Shown here piece by piece: positions 7,160 to 15,672 of a DNA stretch of 64,000 nt. The position numbers and the translations under genes are program-made. The notes beneath the pieces are model-generated. The model searched no databases. It worked only from the letters and a program-made list of their open reading frames with translations, and had not been told where the DNA came from. Position 1 is the first letter of the stretch; every line of letters starts with the position of its first letter. This stretch comes from Clostridium manihotivorum (GTDB taxonomy: Bacteria > Bacillota > Clostridia > Clostridiales > Clostridiaceae): the NCBI RefSeq assembly GCF_004015185.1, contig NZ_CP025746.1:2745776-2809775 (forward strand), in the 5' to 3' direction.

Positions 7160-7903
7160 ATGAATTTTATAAAAATAATAAAATTTGATTTTATAAATAT
7201 AGTGAGAAACCCAACGTTAATAATTGCAAATACCATAGTTCCTATTATAATCATCGGAGTTATGGGTTTTGTAACTAAAGGAAGTTACAACGCTTCAACT
7301 GTTGATTCGTATGATTACTATGGAGTTACTATGATGATTTTTACAGCAATAATGCTTGCAATGACAGCAACAAACACCTTTATGGAAGAGAAGGTTAAGA
7401 AAGGAAATACTCGTATTATATATGCCCCAGTTTCAAAAACAACAATATATTTTTCTAAATTGCTGGCCACCTATATTTTAGGCACAATTTGTTTTAGCAT
7501 TATTATGCTTTTAGGTCAGTACCTTATGCACATTAACTTTGGCGGGAAAAATATTCTCTATATCATGCTATTAATAAATGCGCTTTCTTTTTTGGGCTGC
7601 TGCCTTGGTACAATGTTTTGTAGTATTTTTAAAAATGAGCAGCTTGCCAATTCTATCATGCAGATCCCAATACTAATATTTATACTTTTAGGAGGCAGCT
7701 TCTTTCCAGTAGAGGGTCTTGGAAAAGCAATTGCTAAAATATCAGTTATATCACCTATAAAGTGGATTACAGAATGTGCTTTTAGAATTATTTATGATAA
7801 AGACTTTAGCATATTTATACCTACGATTTGTGTAATTCTAGTTTTTTCTATAGTCTGTATTATTATTTGTCATATAACTTTTGAACCGGAGGAATATGTA
7901 TAA
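7160..7903 (+). CDS. ABC-2 type permease, first subunit
   Basis: A 247-residue membrane protein with about six predicted transmembrane helices in the ABC-2 pattern. Hydrophobic segments lie near residues 20-40, 58-75, 100-125, 135-160, 167-185 and 220-240, and LLGGSFFPVEGLGKAI is the typical motif before the last helices. It pairs with the ATPase upstream and with the next permease. Its TAA overlaps the A of the next start codon, implying translational coupling. The start has AAGGAAAG nearby. Confidence 0.9.
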   Translation: MNFIKIIKFDFINIVRNPTLIIANTIVPIIIIGVMGFVTKGSYNASTVDSYDYYGVTMMIFTAIMLAMTATNTFMEEKVKKGNTRIIYAPVSKTTIYFSKLLATYILGTICFSIIMLLGQYLMHINFGGKNILYIMLLINALSFLGCCLGTMFCSIFKNEQLANSIMQIPILIFILLGGSFFPVEGLGKAIAKISVISPIKWITECAFRIIYDKDFSIFIPTICVILVFSIVCIIICHITFEPEEYV

Positions 7904-8886
7904 TGAATATATTAAATATCTTTAAAAATAACCTTTATCGAACCCTATCGCAGAAAGCTACTATAGTTATGGCCTTTATACTTATACCTCTTATGACTGG
8001 TATGGCAGTATTTTTTTCAGAAAAGACAGAAATAAAAGGTAGTATTGGTTACGTATGTGATAATTCAGTAAGTATCCCAAGAGATCCTAATATTAATATT
8101 GAAGTTCTAAAAGAAAAACCAGCCTTTTCATCTCTCCTCATGGGAAAATATACTGCTATTGTGGAGAAATCAGGAGATAATTATAATGTGACTACACTGA
8201 AAAGTAATAAGGATAAGGAACTAATAGAAGGATTTTTTAAGACAGGCAAGGTATCAGATGCTAATAGTAACTCTGATACTGTAAGGAAAGGCATAGGGAC
8301 TAATATCTTAGGTTATATCCTGATGATTTTATTGATGCAAGGCATAGCACTTATAAATTTATATACTGAAGATAGAGATAAGAAAACTTTAAGAAGAATA
8401 TTAATGTCGCCAGCCAATGAGAGGGTATATCTTTTAACCCAAGGATTGTTCACATTTTTATCTATCTTAATACCTTCTTATTTAACCTTAGTAATTACAA
8501 AGCTTGTATTTAGAGTGGATATTAATTTTAGCTATGGAATACTATTTATTTTAGTTGCAATAATTTCAGCTTTATCAACTTCACTGGCACTTCTATTTGC
8601 TTCAGTGCTTGGAACAGACTATTCTTTAGCTTCCACAGGTATATATGTATTAACCAGCCTACTTGCAGGATGTTATGTTTCCTTAACAGGGAATAATAGT
8701 GTTTTAAGTATGTTATTGGGTATATTGCCACAAAAAGCATATATGACCATGATACAAGGAATAGAAAATGGAAAGCATATCTACCAGTTTAGTAGCCAAC
8801 TTTTATATCTGCTCGTTTGGATTGTTGGTGCTTATTTACTAGGAAGTGCTGTAAATAGAAGTAAGATTAAAGTTGGGACTTACTAA
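7903..8886 (+). CDS. ABC-2 type permease, second subunit
   Basis: A 327-residue membrane protein. One N-terminal helix is followed by an extracellular domain of roughly 100 residues (residues 40-140), then about five helices with an ABC-2-like region. The large loop between helices 1 and 2 is typical of the DrrB/YhgE-like half of these exporters. With the two genes before it, it forms a complete three-gene exporter. The start overlaps the previous stop by one base, and GGAGG lies in the end of the previous gene. It is the last gene of the operon before terminator 9057-9097. Confidence 0.9.
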   Translation: MNILNIFKNNLYRTLSQKATIVMAFILIPLMTGMAVFFSEKTEIKGSIGYVCDNSVSIPRDPNINIEVLKEKPAFSSLLMGKYTAIVEKSGDNYNVTTLKSNKDKELIEGFFKTGKVSDANSNSDTVRKGIGTNILGYILMILLMQGIALINLYTEDRDKKTLRRILMSPANERVYLLTQGLFTFLSILIPSYLTLVITKLVFRVDINFSYGILFILVAIISALSTSLALLFASVLGTDYSLASTGIYVLTSLLAGCYVSLTGNNSVLSMLLGILPQKAYMTMIQGIENGKHIYQFSSQLLYLLVWIVGAYLLGSAVNRSKIKVGTY

Positions 8887-9056
8887 AGATATTTTACTTT
8901 AATCTGAAAATAATAAGTCTAAACTAGGTTTAACAGCTTTAAACTTACTAAAGAGATAGTACATCAATCTGGAATTTATTTTCAGATATTTTAATTCTAG
9001 TAGCTCACTCTTATGCCGCTTTATGGATAATAACTTTATTAAATATGGTTAAGAGT

Positions 9057-9097
9057 AAAAAATCACACTGAAGAATCTAACTTCAGTGTGATTTTTT
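9057..9097. terminator. Bidirectional terminator between the exporter operon and the EamA gene
   Basis: A near-perfect stem (AAAAAATCACACTGAAG with CTTCAGTGTGATTTTTT) with a 7-base loop. It has T runs in both directions and serves the two converging genes. The stop of the leftward EamA gene touches its right edge. Confidence 0.9.
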
Positions 9098-10028
9098 ATA
9101 TGGGTTGATTATTTATGCTTGTCTTAGATTTTTTGGAATTTTTAACATAAGATAATATAGTAATAGTAGCTATGATACATAAAGTTCCTAGCCATTGCAG
9201 CAATCCAAGGTTTTGATGCAGCCAAAGTACAGACAATAAAGCTGCTGACAAAGGTTCAGCTGAGGATAAAATACTTGCTTCTGTTGGCTTTAAGTGCTTT
9301 AAGCTTTCTAGATAGAGAGTAAAAGCAATTAAAGTTCCAAATAAAACTACAAAGAAGGTGGCTAGTACAGAGTAAGAGTCCCATTGGCCAGTGCAATCCC
9401 AAGGTTTATGGATAAAGGAAAAAGTAATTCCTCCTATTAGCATACCCCAACCTACAATAAGTATAGAGCCGTATTTTTCAAGTAGCTTTTGAGGCTGCAA
9501 AGTATAAAAGGCTGCTGCTAAGGCAGAACCAAAGCCCCAAAATAAAGCCAGTTTAGAAATAGATAAGCTATGAACATTACCATCTGTGATAATGAGAAAG
9601 GTGCCTAATATGGCCAAGGTTATAGCTAGCATTTCTTTCAAATTTGGAGCTTTCTTTGTTCTAATAGCCAAATAGCAGGTTATTAAAACTGGTGATAAAT
9701 ACTGAAGTATGGTGGCGGTTGCTGCATTTCCGTATTTTATAGCAGCAAAATAAGTATATTGAACTCCTACCATGCCTATAACACTAAACAATACAAGCCT
9801 AGCGCTATCAGCTTTAGATTTCCATATCTCTAAGGTACTCTTTTTATCCTTGAAAAAAGAGTATATTAATAAGATTATACCTGAAGCTAATAAACGTATT
9901 ACAACTAGCCACTCTGGAGTAAAGGACCTTTGCTGAAACAAATATTGAGCTACTGTGCCAGACACACCCCAAAGCATAGAAGCTATAATAACAAGCATCA
10001 GCCCTCTTATTTCTATTTTAGATTTCAT
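9096..10028 (-). CDS. EamA/DMT family transporter (RhaT-like)
   Basis: A 310-residue membrane protein with ten hydrophobic segments in two EamA halves: MLVIIASMLWGVSGTVAQ in the first and LFWGFGSALAAAFY opening the second. DMT transporters move metabolites or amino acids across the membrane. I chose the ATG at 10028 (MKSKIEIRG) because AGTAGGAAAA precedes it. The frame extends 12 codons upstream to another ATG, which lacks a ribosome binding site. It is divergent from an AraC-type regulator gene 410 bases to the right, which may or may not control it. Substrate unknown. Confidence 0.85.
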   Translation of the reverse strand: MKSKIEIRGLMLVIIASMLWGVSGTVAQYLFQQRSFTPEWLVVIRLLASGIILLIYSFFKDKKSTLEIWKSKADSARLVLFSVIGMVGVQYTYFAAIKYGNAATATILQYLSPVLITCYLAIRTKKAPNLKEMLAITLAILGTFLIITDGNVHSLSISKLALFWGFGSALAAAFYTLQPQKLLEKYGSILIVGWGMLIGGITFSFIHKPWDCTGQWDSYSVLATFFVVLFGTLIAFTLYLESLKHLKPTEASILSSAEPLSAALLSVLWLHQNLGLLQWLGTLCIIATITILSYVKNSKKSKTSINNQPI

Positions 10029-10248
10029 TGATATTTTCCTACTTTCTCTATGAAGATTTTTCATTATGTAAGTTCTATTAAGCTTTAATTATGGGAGTAA
10101 TAAAATAATAACATTCTAATACACTTACTAATGAAGTTATAATTTATATATTTATAGTTTAATAAACACTCTTTTGATAAGGGGTACAACTTTATCTGTC
10201 TACGTTAATGATACTGTTGAAATTAATTGGTTATAAAGGAGATGCTAT

Positions 10249-10281
10249 ATGCGCAAGTTCATGAAAGCACCGGATGACTGA
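10249..10281 (+). other. Tiny ORF with strong ribosome binding site
   Basis: AAAGGAG is followed, seven bases later, by ATG and ten codons (MRKFMKAPDD) and a stop. It is too short to judge. It may be a leader peptide or the stub of a gene lost when the repeat just downstream arrived. The rest of the 10029-10437 gap shows no gene. Confidence 0.25.
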
Positions 10282-10316
10282 ACACTCAATTTCAACACAG
10301 CACTTAAACAGAGTCA
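10277..10316 (+). repeat. Dispersed repeat, family 3, copy
   Basis: Contains CAATTTCAACACAGCACTTAAACAGAGTC, matching the pattern TTTCAAYACNGNACTTNAACANAGCC also found at 19718, 32150 and, inverted, at 63886. Purpose unknown. Confidence 0.45.
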
Positions 10317-10437
10317 AATAATATAATGCAAATATATTGCTTTTTGTAAGTGAATCTGTAATAATTTTATTATTATTTTTGGGCTTTAACAATTAATATA
10401 TTGCCTAAAATAAAAACTATATTAGCGAGATGATATA

Positions 10438-11352
10438 ATGCAGGCAACGAAAATAGAAGTGAATCACAATTTGCAGGAAACAGTAAAGCATGGTTCCTAT
10501 GATTTTCCCATAGCAGTGTATACAGATAGATTCAGTCTATTTAAGGAAGGTTATATTAGATGGCATTGGCATAAGGATTTGCAGTTTTCCTATGCTATTT
10601 ATGATAAGGTGGTAGTGTTTATTGAGGATGAAGAGATAGTGCTGTCTCCAGGTGAGGGAATTATGATAAATTCCAATGTGCTTCATCAGATTAAACCATA
10701 CAATAATAGTGATTGCATGATGTTTTCAATTGACTTCGATCCAGTTTTTCTTGGTGGCACTGAGCAATCAGTAATAGAGAAGAAGTATTTAGCTCCAATC
10801 ATTGAAAATAGTAATTTAAAATATATAAGCCTAAAGCCAGAAGAACAGTGGCAGAAGAATATTTTGACTTTGATAAAAGCTGTCTTTACACTATCTCATG
10901 AAAAGCCTTACGGGTATGAGCTTGAAATGAGAAATAATCTAAGTATGGTTTGGCTACATTTGATCAGAGAAATTAAAGCTGATAGCTTGATTTCTGAGCA
11001 AATAATTTCAAAGGATGATAATAGAGTAAAGCTGTCTATGGAATATATACATGAAAAATACACAAGCAATATTCTTTTAGAAGATATAGCAATGGCTGCA
11101 AATATAAGCAAGAGCGAGTGCTGTCGTAGCTTTAAGAGGATATTAAAGATTACGCCCTTCGAATATTTAATGGAGTATAGGGTTTCAAAGGCTGCAGAGC
11201 TGCTGCTAAAAACTGAAGAATCTATTACCAACATTGCCTTAGAGGTAGGATTTAACGGGATAAGTTATTTTGCAAAGGTATTTAAAAAATATAGAAATTG
11301 TTCTCCTTCAGAGTATAGAAAGAGAGAAGTGGAGGGTTTATTACAAATATAG
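10438..11352 (+). CDS. AraC family transcriptional regulator (cupin plus HTH)
   Basis: A 304-residue regulator. The N-terminal cupin-like sensing domain (residues 25-130, with IRWHWHKDLQF and SPGEGIMINSNVLHQI) is followed by a C-terminal AraC double helix-turn-helix (about residues 200-298; ILLEDIAMAANISKSECCRSFKR and NIALEVGFNGISYFAKVFKKY). The domain order is usual for sugar- or small-molecule-sensing AraC proteins. The gene is divergent from the EamA transporter gene, a plausible target. The start ATG has a GAGATGAT stretch upstream, a moderate ribosome binding site. Confidence 0.9.
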   Translation: MQATKIEVNHNLQETVKHGSYDFPIAVYTDRFSLFKEGYIRWHWHKDLQFSYAIYDKVVVFIEDEEIVLSPGEGIMINSNVLHQIKPYNNSDCMMFSIDFDPVFLGGTEQSVIEKKYLAPIIENSNLKYISLKPEEQWQKNILTLIKAVFTLSHEKPYGYELEMRNNLSMVWLHLIREIKADSLISEQIISKDDNRVKLSMEYIHEKYTSNILLEDIAMAANISKSECCRSFKRILKITPFEYLMEYRVSKAAELLLKTEESITNIALEVGFNGISYFAKVFKKYRNCSPSEYRKREVEGLLQI

Positions 11353-11486
11353 ACTACACTGATTTATTGACGCTTAATAATTATAAAGGTATTATATAGT
11401 ATAAATACATATATTTGAATATAGGTAATATAATGTATAATAATTTCATCCTATTCTTGAGTCCAATAATTGAGGTGTTTGAATTA

Positions 11487-11921
11487 ATGAAAAAAACTTT
11501 AATGTTAATGCTACTAGTAGCTATAGTTATTCCAATTGTTATAGCCTTCATTGAAAGAACAATGTTTCCGGAAGTAGCCAAGCATATAATAAAAAGGCTT
11601 CCATTCGATCTTAATAACAAAAAGTTAGTATTATTAAATATTATAGTAGGAACTTTTTTAGAAGAATTGATATATAGACAAGTGATTCAAGCAGTTATCA
11701 CAAAATTTACTTCGGTTCCTTTTGCCATAATAGTAGTATCTATCGCTTTTACGCTAATGCACTATTCCTCAGGACAATTTAGTATAGTGTTTTTTGATTT
11801 ATTAGGTATATTTGTAGACAGTGTTCTTTATGGCTTGATTTTTTCAAGGTCCAATATATTATTTTCTTGGTCAGCCCATTGCATCAGCGACTTGGTAGGA
11901 CTATTATGCTTGTTAATATAA
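11487..11921 (+). CDS. CPBP family membrane protein (short)
   Basis: A 144-residue membrane protein with the CPBP (Abi/CAAX protease-like) motifs: motif 1 LEELIYRQ (paired Glu and Arg), motif 2 FTLMHYS (His) and motif 3 AHCISDLVG (His and Asp replacing the more usual HxxxN). These residues form the putative glutamic-protease site in the membrane. I chose ATG 11487 because GAGGTG lies nine bases ahead; the frame opens 24 codons earlier without such a site. It is shorter than most family members, which suggests a minimal version. Function in this organism unknown; such proteins often protect against bacteriocins or process peptides. Confidence 0.8.
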   Translation: MKKTLMLMLLVAIVIPIVIAFIERTMFPEVAKHIIKRLPFDLNNKKLVLLNIIVGTFLEELIYRQVIQAVITKFTSVPFAIIVVSIAFTLMHYSSGQFSIVFFDLLGIFVDSVLYGLIFSRSNILFSWSAHCISDLVGLLCLLI

Positions 11922-11975
11922 GTAAAAGTGAAAATTGATGCAATTAAAAGGGTGATTATTACAGTAAGGTTCTAA

Positions 11976-12185
11976 CTAATTTTTCTTTATCCTCTCTAGT
12001 ATTACTTCTACAAAGTACCCAACTAATGAAAACAAGGCTACTAATGAATATGCAAACCTTTTATCAGCTGCTTGCATCATTCCTATTGTAGAGCTAAATC
12101 CTTCTTCCAGCATGAAATTAGTTATGTTGAAGATTAGTATAATTGCAAAGATGAATATTCCTAGAAATACAAATTTAAGTTTCAT
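11976..12185 (-). CDS. Small membrane protein, 69 residues
   Basis: A 69-residue leftward ORF (MKLKFVFLGIFIFAI...) with two hydrophobic segments (about residues 4-24 and 44-61) separated by a polar FSSTIGMMQAADKR loop, and a basic C-terminus (ERIKKN). It has a strong AAGGAG ribosome binding site. It converges with the CPBP gene. I do not recognise the family; it is probably a two-pass membrane protein. Confidence 0.65.
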   Translation of the reverse strand: MKLKFVFLGIFIFAIILIFNITNFMLEEGFSSTIGMMQAADKRFAYSLVALFSLVGYFVEVILERIKKN

Positions 12186-12396
12186 AAAAGTCTCCTTCGG
12201 CTTAAATTTAATTTTTATAAGTACGTATTAAATTATAGTTGCTGCTAGCCATAATTATAACTTTTTACTATAAAAAGGATGTTGTAAGAGTGACCTGTTA
12301 AGATTATGTACTTAGCTATCTGATGATTTAAATTTAATGGTTTACTTATATAGAATCTATTTAATGATCACTTAATTTCAATACATAGCATACTTT

Positions 12397-12432
12397 AAAA
12401 TCACACTAGCCATAAAGGAAAGTGTGATTTTA
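12397..12432. terminator. Hairpin terminator in the 12.2-12.75 kb gap
   Basis: AAAATCACAC pairs with GTGTGATTTT around a 16-base loop, with T runs on both strands. It is the mirror type often shared by converging genes, though the nearest genes are 200 or more bases away. Weak family 3-like text (CTTAATTTCAATAC) lies just left of it. Confidence 0.65.
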
Positions 12433-12456
12433 ATTTATCTGCAAAAGGCTATTATG

Positions 12457-12584
12457 TATAGGTATCCTTTACGGAAACTTAATCTATACATCTTCGATAA
12501 TCACAACCTCTGGGGATTAGATGATCCAGGCTTCTGGGGATCATTGTGCATGTATAAATTAATAGTTCAAGTTGCTTCCCTATA
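12457..12584 (+). repeat. Dispersed structured repeat, family 1, copy C (expanded)
   Basis: 128 bases bounded by TATAGGTATCC and GCTTCCCTATA. The two conserved arms (AACTTAATCTATACATC and GCATGTATAAATTAATAG) are present. The apical part is doubled: CTCTGGGGATTA is followed by CTTCTGGGGATCA, giving two small hairpins instead of one. It is the longest copy in the window. It lies just upstream of the MerR/TipAS-like gene and its promoter. Confidence 0.8.
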
Positions 12585-12660
12585 GTGTTTTCTATTAGCA
12601 TACGGTTAGTTGTTAATTTGGATAATTATAGTAAAATATAAATACTTTAACAATTAGTTA

Positions 12661-12691
12661 TTGACCCTAACATAACGTCATAGTGTAATAT
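12661..12691 (+). promoter_or_regulatory. MerR-type promoter with a 19-bp spacer
   Basis: TTGACC, a 19-base spacer and TAATAT. The spacer carries CCTAACATAACGTCATAGTG. Spacers of 19 rather than 17 are the hallmark of promoters remodelled by MerR family activators. It lies 65 bases ahead of the MerR/TipAS gene, suggesting autoregulation. Confidence 0.65.
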
Positions 12692-12756
12692 AAAAATTGG
12701 CCAAGATAAATTAATGAATGTCTATAGACAATAAAATTCAGTTTAGAGGTGTATCC

Positions 12757-13917
12757 ATGAGAACGGTAAAGCAGGTTTCGGAGTTAACTGGAATAAGTGT
12801 GCGCGCACTGCATTATTACGATGAAATAGGATTGTTAAAACCAAGCGAGATTACAGAAGCAGGTTATAGGCTTTATGATGAGGAAGCTCTCAAAACCTTG
12901 CAGCAAATTCTGTTTTTTAAAGAGCTAGATATACCTTTGAAGGAAGTTAAAGAAATAATGACTAGTCCATATTTCGATAAAATGAAAGCTTTAGAGGAGC
13001 AAAAGAAGCTACTGATATTAAAAAGAAAAAGACTTAATGGTTTGATAGATCTTATAAATAAGACCTTGAAAGGAGAAGGAAATATGAACTTTGAAGAATT
13101 TGATATGAGTGAATACTACAAGGTTTTGGAGGAATATAAGTTAGAGCATGAAGATAAAATAATCAAAGCTTATGGAAGCATAGAAAAATACAATGAAAGT
13201 ATTGAAAAAATTAAATCTAAAGAAGCTGAAATTGCTAAGTCTGCTATTAGGCAATATGGAAGTATTGAAAGATATGCTAAGGCTATTAAAAATAACTTAA
13301 ATAGTGAAAAACTAGAAAACTTATCAGAGAAAATCGATAAATTTAGAAAGGATTTATTAGAAGAAAATCATCCAAGATTAAAGGAGTTATATAGAAAATT
13401 AATAGAGGATACAAGCAAGGATCCTACTTCTAAGGAAATACAAGAAGTTGCGGAAGAAATATCAGCTACAGCTAAAAAAGATTATGATGTATTTCAAGTA
13501 GAGGAGATTGGGGGGCAGTTTTGGTATAGTCATGTCCAAATGTATTTAGTTTTTCCGGATTGGATAAAATCCTTTGAGGACAAGTATGGTGAAGGAACCT
13601 GTAAGTTCGTTGGAGAGGCTTTAAAAAAGAATCTAGATAATAAGAAACCTAGAGCAGTGGAATTATATGAAGAGCTTTTAGCGGACCTAAGTAAAGATCC
13701 AGCCTCCGAAGAAATACAGCAAATTGTTAAAGAAATAGAAGAACTACATGAAAAAACTAACAAAATCTATAAATTAGATCAGGGAGATAATTATATGGGC
13801 TATATGGCAGAGTCCTATTTATCAAATGATATTATAATAAAAGCAACTGATAAGAAATATGGAGAGGGTGCTTCTAAGTTTATTGGAGAAGCCTTCAAGT
13901 TCTACTCAGAAAAATAA
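12757..13917 (+). CDS. MerR family regulator with duplicated TipAS-like domain
   Basis: A 386-residue regulator. The N-terminal MerR winged helix (residues 1-70; MRTVKQVSELTGISVRALHY) is followed by a dimerisation helix (about residues 75-110) and a long C-terminal part related to the TipAS antibiotic-binding domain of TipA/Mta. The TipAS-type unit occurs twice: ELYRKLIEDTSKDP...KYGEGTCKFVGEAL, then ELYEELLADLSKDP...KYGEGASKFIGEAF. ATG 12757 was chosen because AGAGGTG lies five bases ahead; the frame opens 13 codons earlier. It is expected to bind a drug-like ligand and activate a promoter with a 19-bp spacer, probably its own (12661-12691). No efflux gene is adjacent. Confidence 0.85.
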   Translation: MRTVKQVSELTGISVRALHYYDEIGLLKPSEITEAGYRLYDEEALKTLQQILFFKELDIPLKEVKEIMTSPYFDKMKALEEQKKLLILKRKRLNGLIDLINKTLKGEGNMNFEEFDMSEYYKVLEEYKLEHEDKIIKAYGSIEKYNESIEKIKSKEAEIAKSAIRQYGSIERYAKAIKNNLNSEKLENLSEKIDKFRKDLLEENHPRLKELYRKLIEDTSKDPTSKEIQEVAEEISATAKKDYDVFQVEEIGGQFWYSHVQMYLVFPDWIKSFEDKYGEGTCKFVGEALKKNLDNKKPRAVELYEELLADLSKDPASEEIQQIVKEIEELHEKTNKIYKLDQGDNYMGYMAESYLSNDIIIKATDKKYGEGASKFIGEAFKFYSEK

Positions 13918-13981
13918 GTAATTAGTAGGTGCTTTAAGCGCATCAAATTCAAAGCTTATGGAAAGCTCCTATTTAGTTTTT

Positions 13982-14220
13982 CTATACTTTAAAGGAGTCT
14001 TTCCATAAGTTTTCTTAACATCCTAGAAAAATTTGCTTAATAAGTATAACCTACTTTTTTAGCCACCATCTCAGCAGGTAAGTCTTTTATATACAAGAAT
14101 TTTTTAGCTATGATTATCCTAAGTTGCTTTGTATATTTTCCAACAGGTATATTATAGTGTTTAATAAATCCCGTCTTTAGCTTCTGCTCATTTAAAAATA
14201 CCAGCTTGCTTAGGGTTTTT
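13982..14220 (-). pseudogene. AraC-type DNA-binding domain, decayed
   Basis: Read leftward from 14220, the text TLSKLVFLNEQKLKTGFIKH continues through YNIPVGKYTKQLRIIIAKKF and AEMVAKKVGYTY, a clear AraC double helix-turn-helix. An in-frame TAA follows VGYTY, then ANFSRMLRK. The final KTYGKTPLKY is in another frame. So there is at least one stop and one frameshift, and the sensing domain and start are gone. It abuts the stop of the GNAT gene. It is a relic, not a functional regulator. Confidence 0.75.
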
Positions 14221-14737
14221 ACAATACCAGCTTCATCAAGTTATCTGTCTGCTCATCATCACCTAGTTTAAAGATATGGGTATCAAACTTTTCAAAGCCT
14301 AGCTTTTCATAAAATTTTATGGCGTTTATGTTGTGTTCCCATACGCCTAGCCAAATATAATCTAAATTAGTGTTCTTTCCAAGCTCAATAGCCTTAAGTA
14401 TTAAACTTTTGCCCACTTGCTTGCCTTTATAATCTTGTAGTACGTAAATTCTTTGTACTTCTAAAGTGTTTTCGTGACCTGGCTCTGTTTGGGCTTTGTC
14501 AAAATTAACCTTCATGTAAGCAGCTACATTTTCATTACTTTCAACTATATAAAATTTTGAACCACTATTTTTAAGTTCACTTTCTATTTGTTCATAAGAA
14601 AAATTATCTTTTAAGTAATTATCCATATCTTCTTTTGTATTTTCATTAGAAAATGTTTCATAAAAGGTTTTTTCTCCTACATATTTAAGTTTTTCCACAT
14701 CTTCTAAACCACATTCTCTTACTAAAAAGTTATCCAT
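14219..14737 (-). CDS. GNAT family N-acetyltransferase
   Basis: A 172-residue GNAT protein beginning MDNFLVRECG. The acetyl-CoA loop is VLQDYKGKQVGKSLILKAIE (Q/R-x-x-G-x-G/A type, about residues 97-116), followed by WLGVWEHNINAIKFYEKLGF, the C-terminal signature. It would acetylate an amine on a small molecule or protein; substrate unknown. I prefer the second ATG (14737), because TTTGGAGGA directly abuts the first ATG but lies ten bases before the second. The AraC relic overlaps its 3' end, suggesting a rearrangement there. Confidence 0.85.
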   Translation of the reverse strand: MDNFLVRECGLEDVEKLKYVGEKTFYETFSNENTKEDMDNYLKDNFSYEQIESELKNSGSKFYIVESNENVAAYMKVNFDKAQTEPGHENTLEVQRIYVLQDYKGKQVGKSLILKAIELGKNTNLDYIWLGVWEHNINAIKFYEKLGFEKFDTHIFKLGDDEQTDNLMKLVL

Positions 14738-14961
14738 AAAGTTCATTCCTCCAAAATTTGTTATATGAGTGTACCTCTTCAGGAATAAAATTTGTATTTT
14801 TAAATTCTACTCCCAGAAGTCAGAAAAGCTTTAAAAATAGGTTTTAGATTGAAACTGTGCATCTTTAAATTAAAATATATTAGTAACCCAAAAACTACAA
14901 ACTTATATAATCTAACAGGAACAACTTAAGTGTAATAAAAGAGCCACATATTTTGTAAGTA

Positions 14962-15654
14962 TTAGCAAATACTTAGTAGTTCCTTTGAGATCTCCTCAAA
15001 TCTTACATCATTTATCCAAAGTTTTTTCTTAAATCTTTCATCATCTATTCTTTCAATAATTACTTTGTCTGGAGCTATTTCCTTAGTAATAATCTTTAGT
15101 CTTTCAATTGATTCTTCATCGTCGTTATAACCATTGATGATAGTGATTTCAAATATAAATTTCCCTTTATATTGTTTATTAAAAGAAACCATGCTTGAAA
15201 TGTAATCTTCTATTGTATAACCATCAATTGGCCTTTGGATCTTTTGGAAATCTTCTTCTGTTATTGTTTTTATTTCTCCAATAACCTCATCACACTTATT
15301 AGCAATTTCTATGTATTCAGATCTACCTAGCAAATACCCATTAGACAGTAGTCTTACAGGCAAACCTTTAGCTTTTATTACATCAATTATATAAGAAATT
15401 TTGTCATTAACTAAAGCCTCACCTTTTGAATTAATAAAAATTAATTCTGCTTTAGTATTTTCTATCATGATTTCTAGATCCTTCAATGAACTATCCATAT
15501 CATCAAATGACCTTTGGATATCTACCTTATTTTGAGATCTTCCAATAGGACAAAATATACAATCAAAATTACAATGCTTTTCAGGAAGTACATTAACCTC
15601 CAATACTTTTTTTCCATCTTCAATATAAACTTCTTTGTAGCTGAAAACCCCCAT
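14962..15654 (-). CDS. Radical SAM domain protein
   Basis: A 230-residue protein with the radical SAM cluster motif CNFDCIFCP (CxxxCxxC, about residues 33-41), then a half-barrel with INSKGEALVN and LLSNGYLL (the GGE-like and substrate-side strands). There is no SPASM extension and no other Cys cluster. It would hold one [4Fe-4S] cluster and generate a 5'-deoxyadenosyl radical; the reaction is unknown. AAGGAGG precedes the ATG. Its start lies 18 bases after the stop of the B3/B4 protein gene on the same strand, so the two are probably co-transcribed. Confidence 0.85.
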   Translation of the reverse strand: MGVFSYKEVYIEDGKKVLEVNVLPEKHCNFDCIFCPIGRSQNKVDIQRSFDDMDSSLKDLEIMIENTKAELIFINSKGEALVNDKISYIIDVIKAKGLPVRLLSNGYLLGRSEYIEIANKCDEVIGEIKTITEEDFQKIQRPIDGYTIEDYISSMVSFNKQYKGKFIFEITIINGYNDDEESIERLKIITKEIAPDKVIIERIDDERFKKKLWINDVRFEEISKELLSIC

Positions 15655-15672
15655 TATTATGACCTCCTTGAA

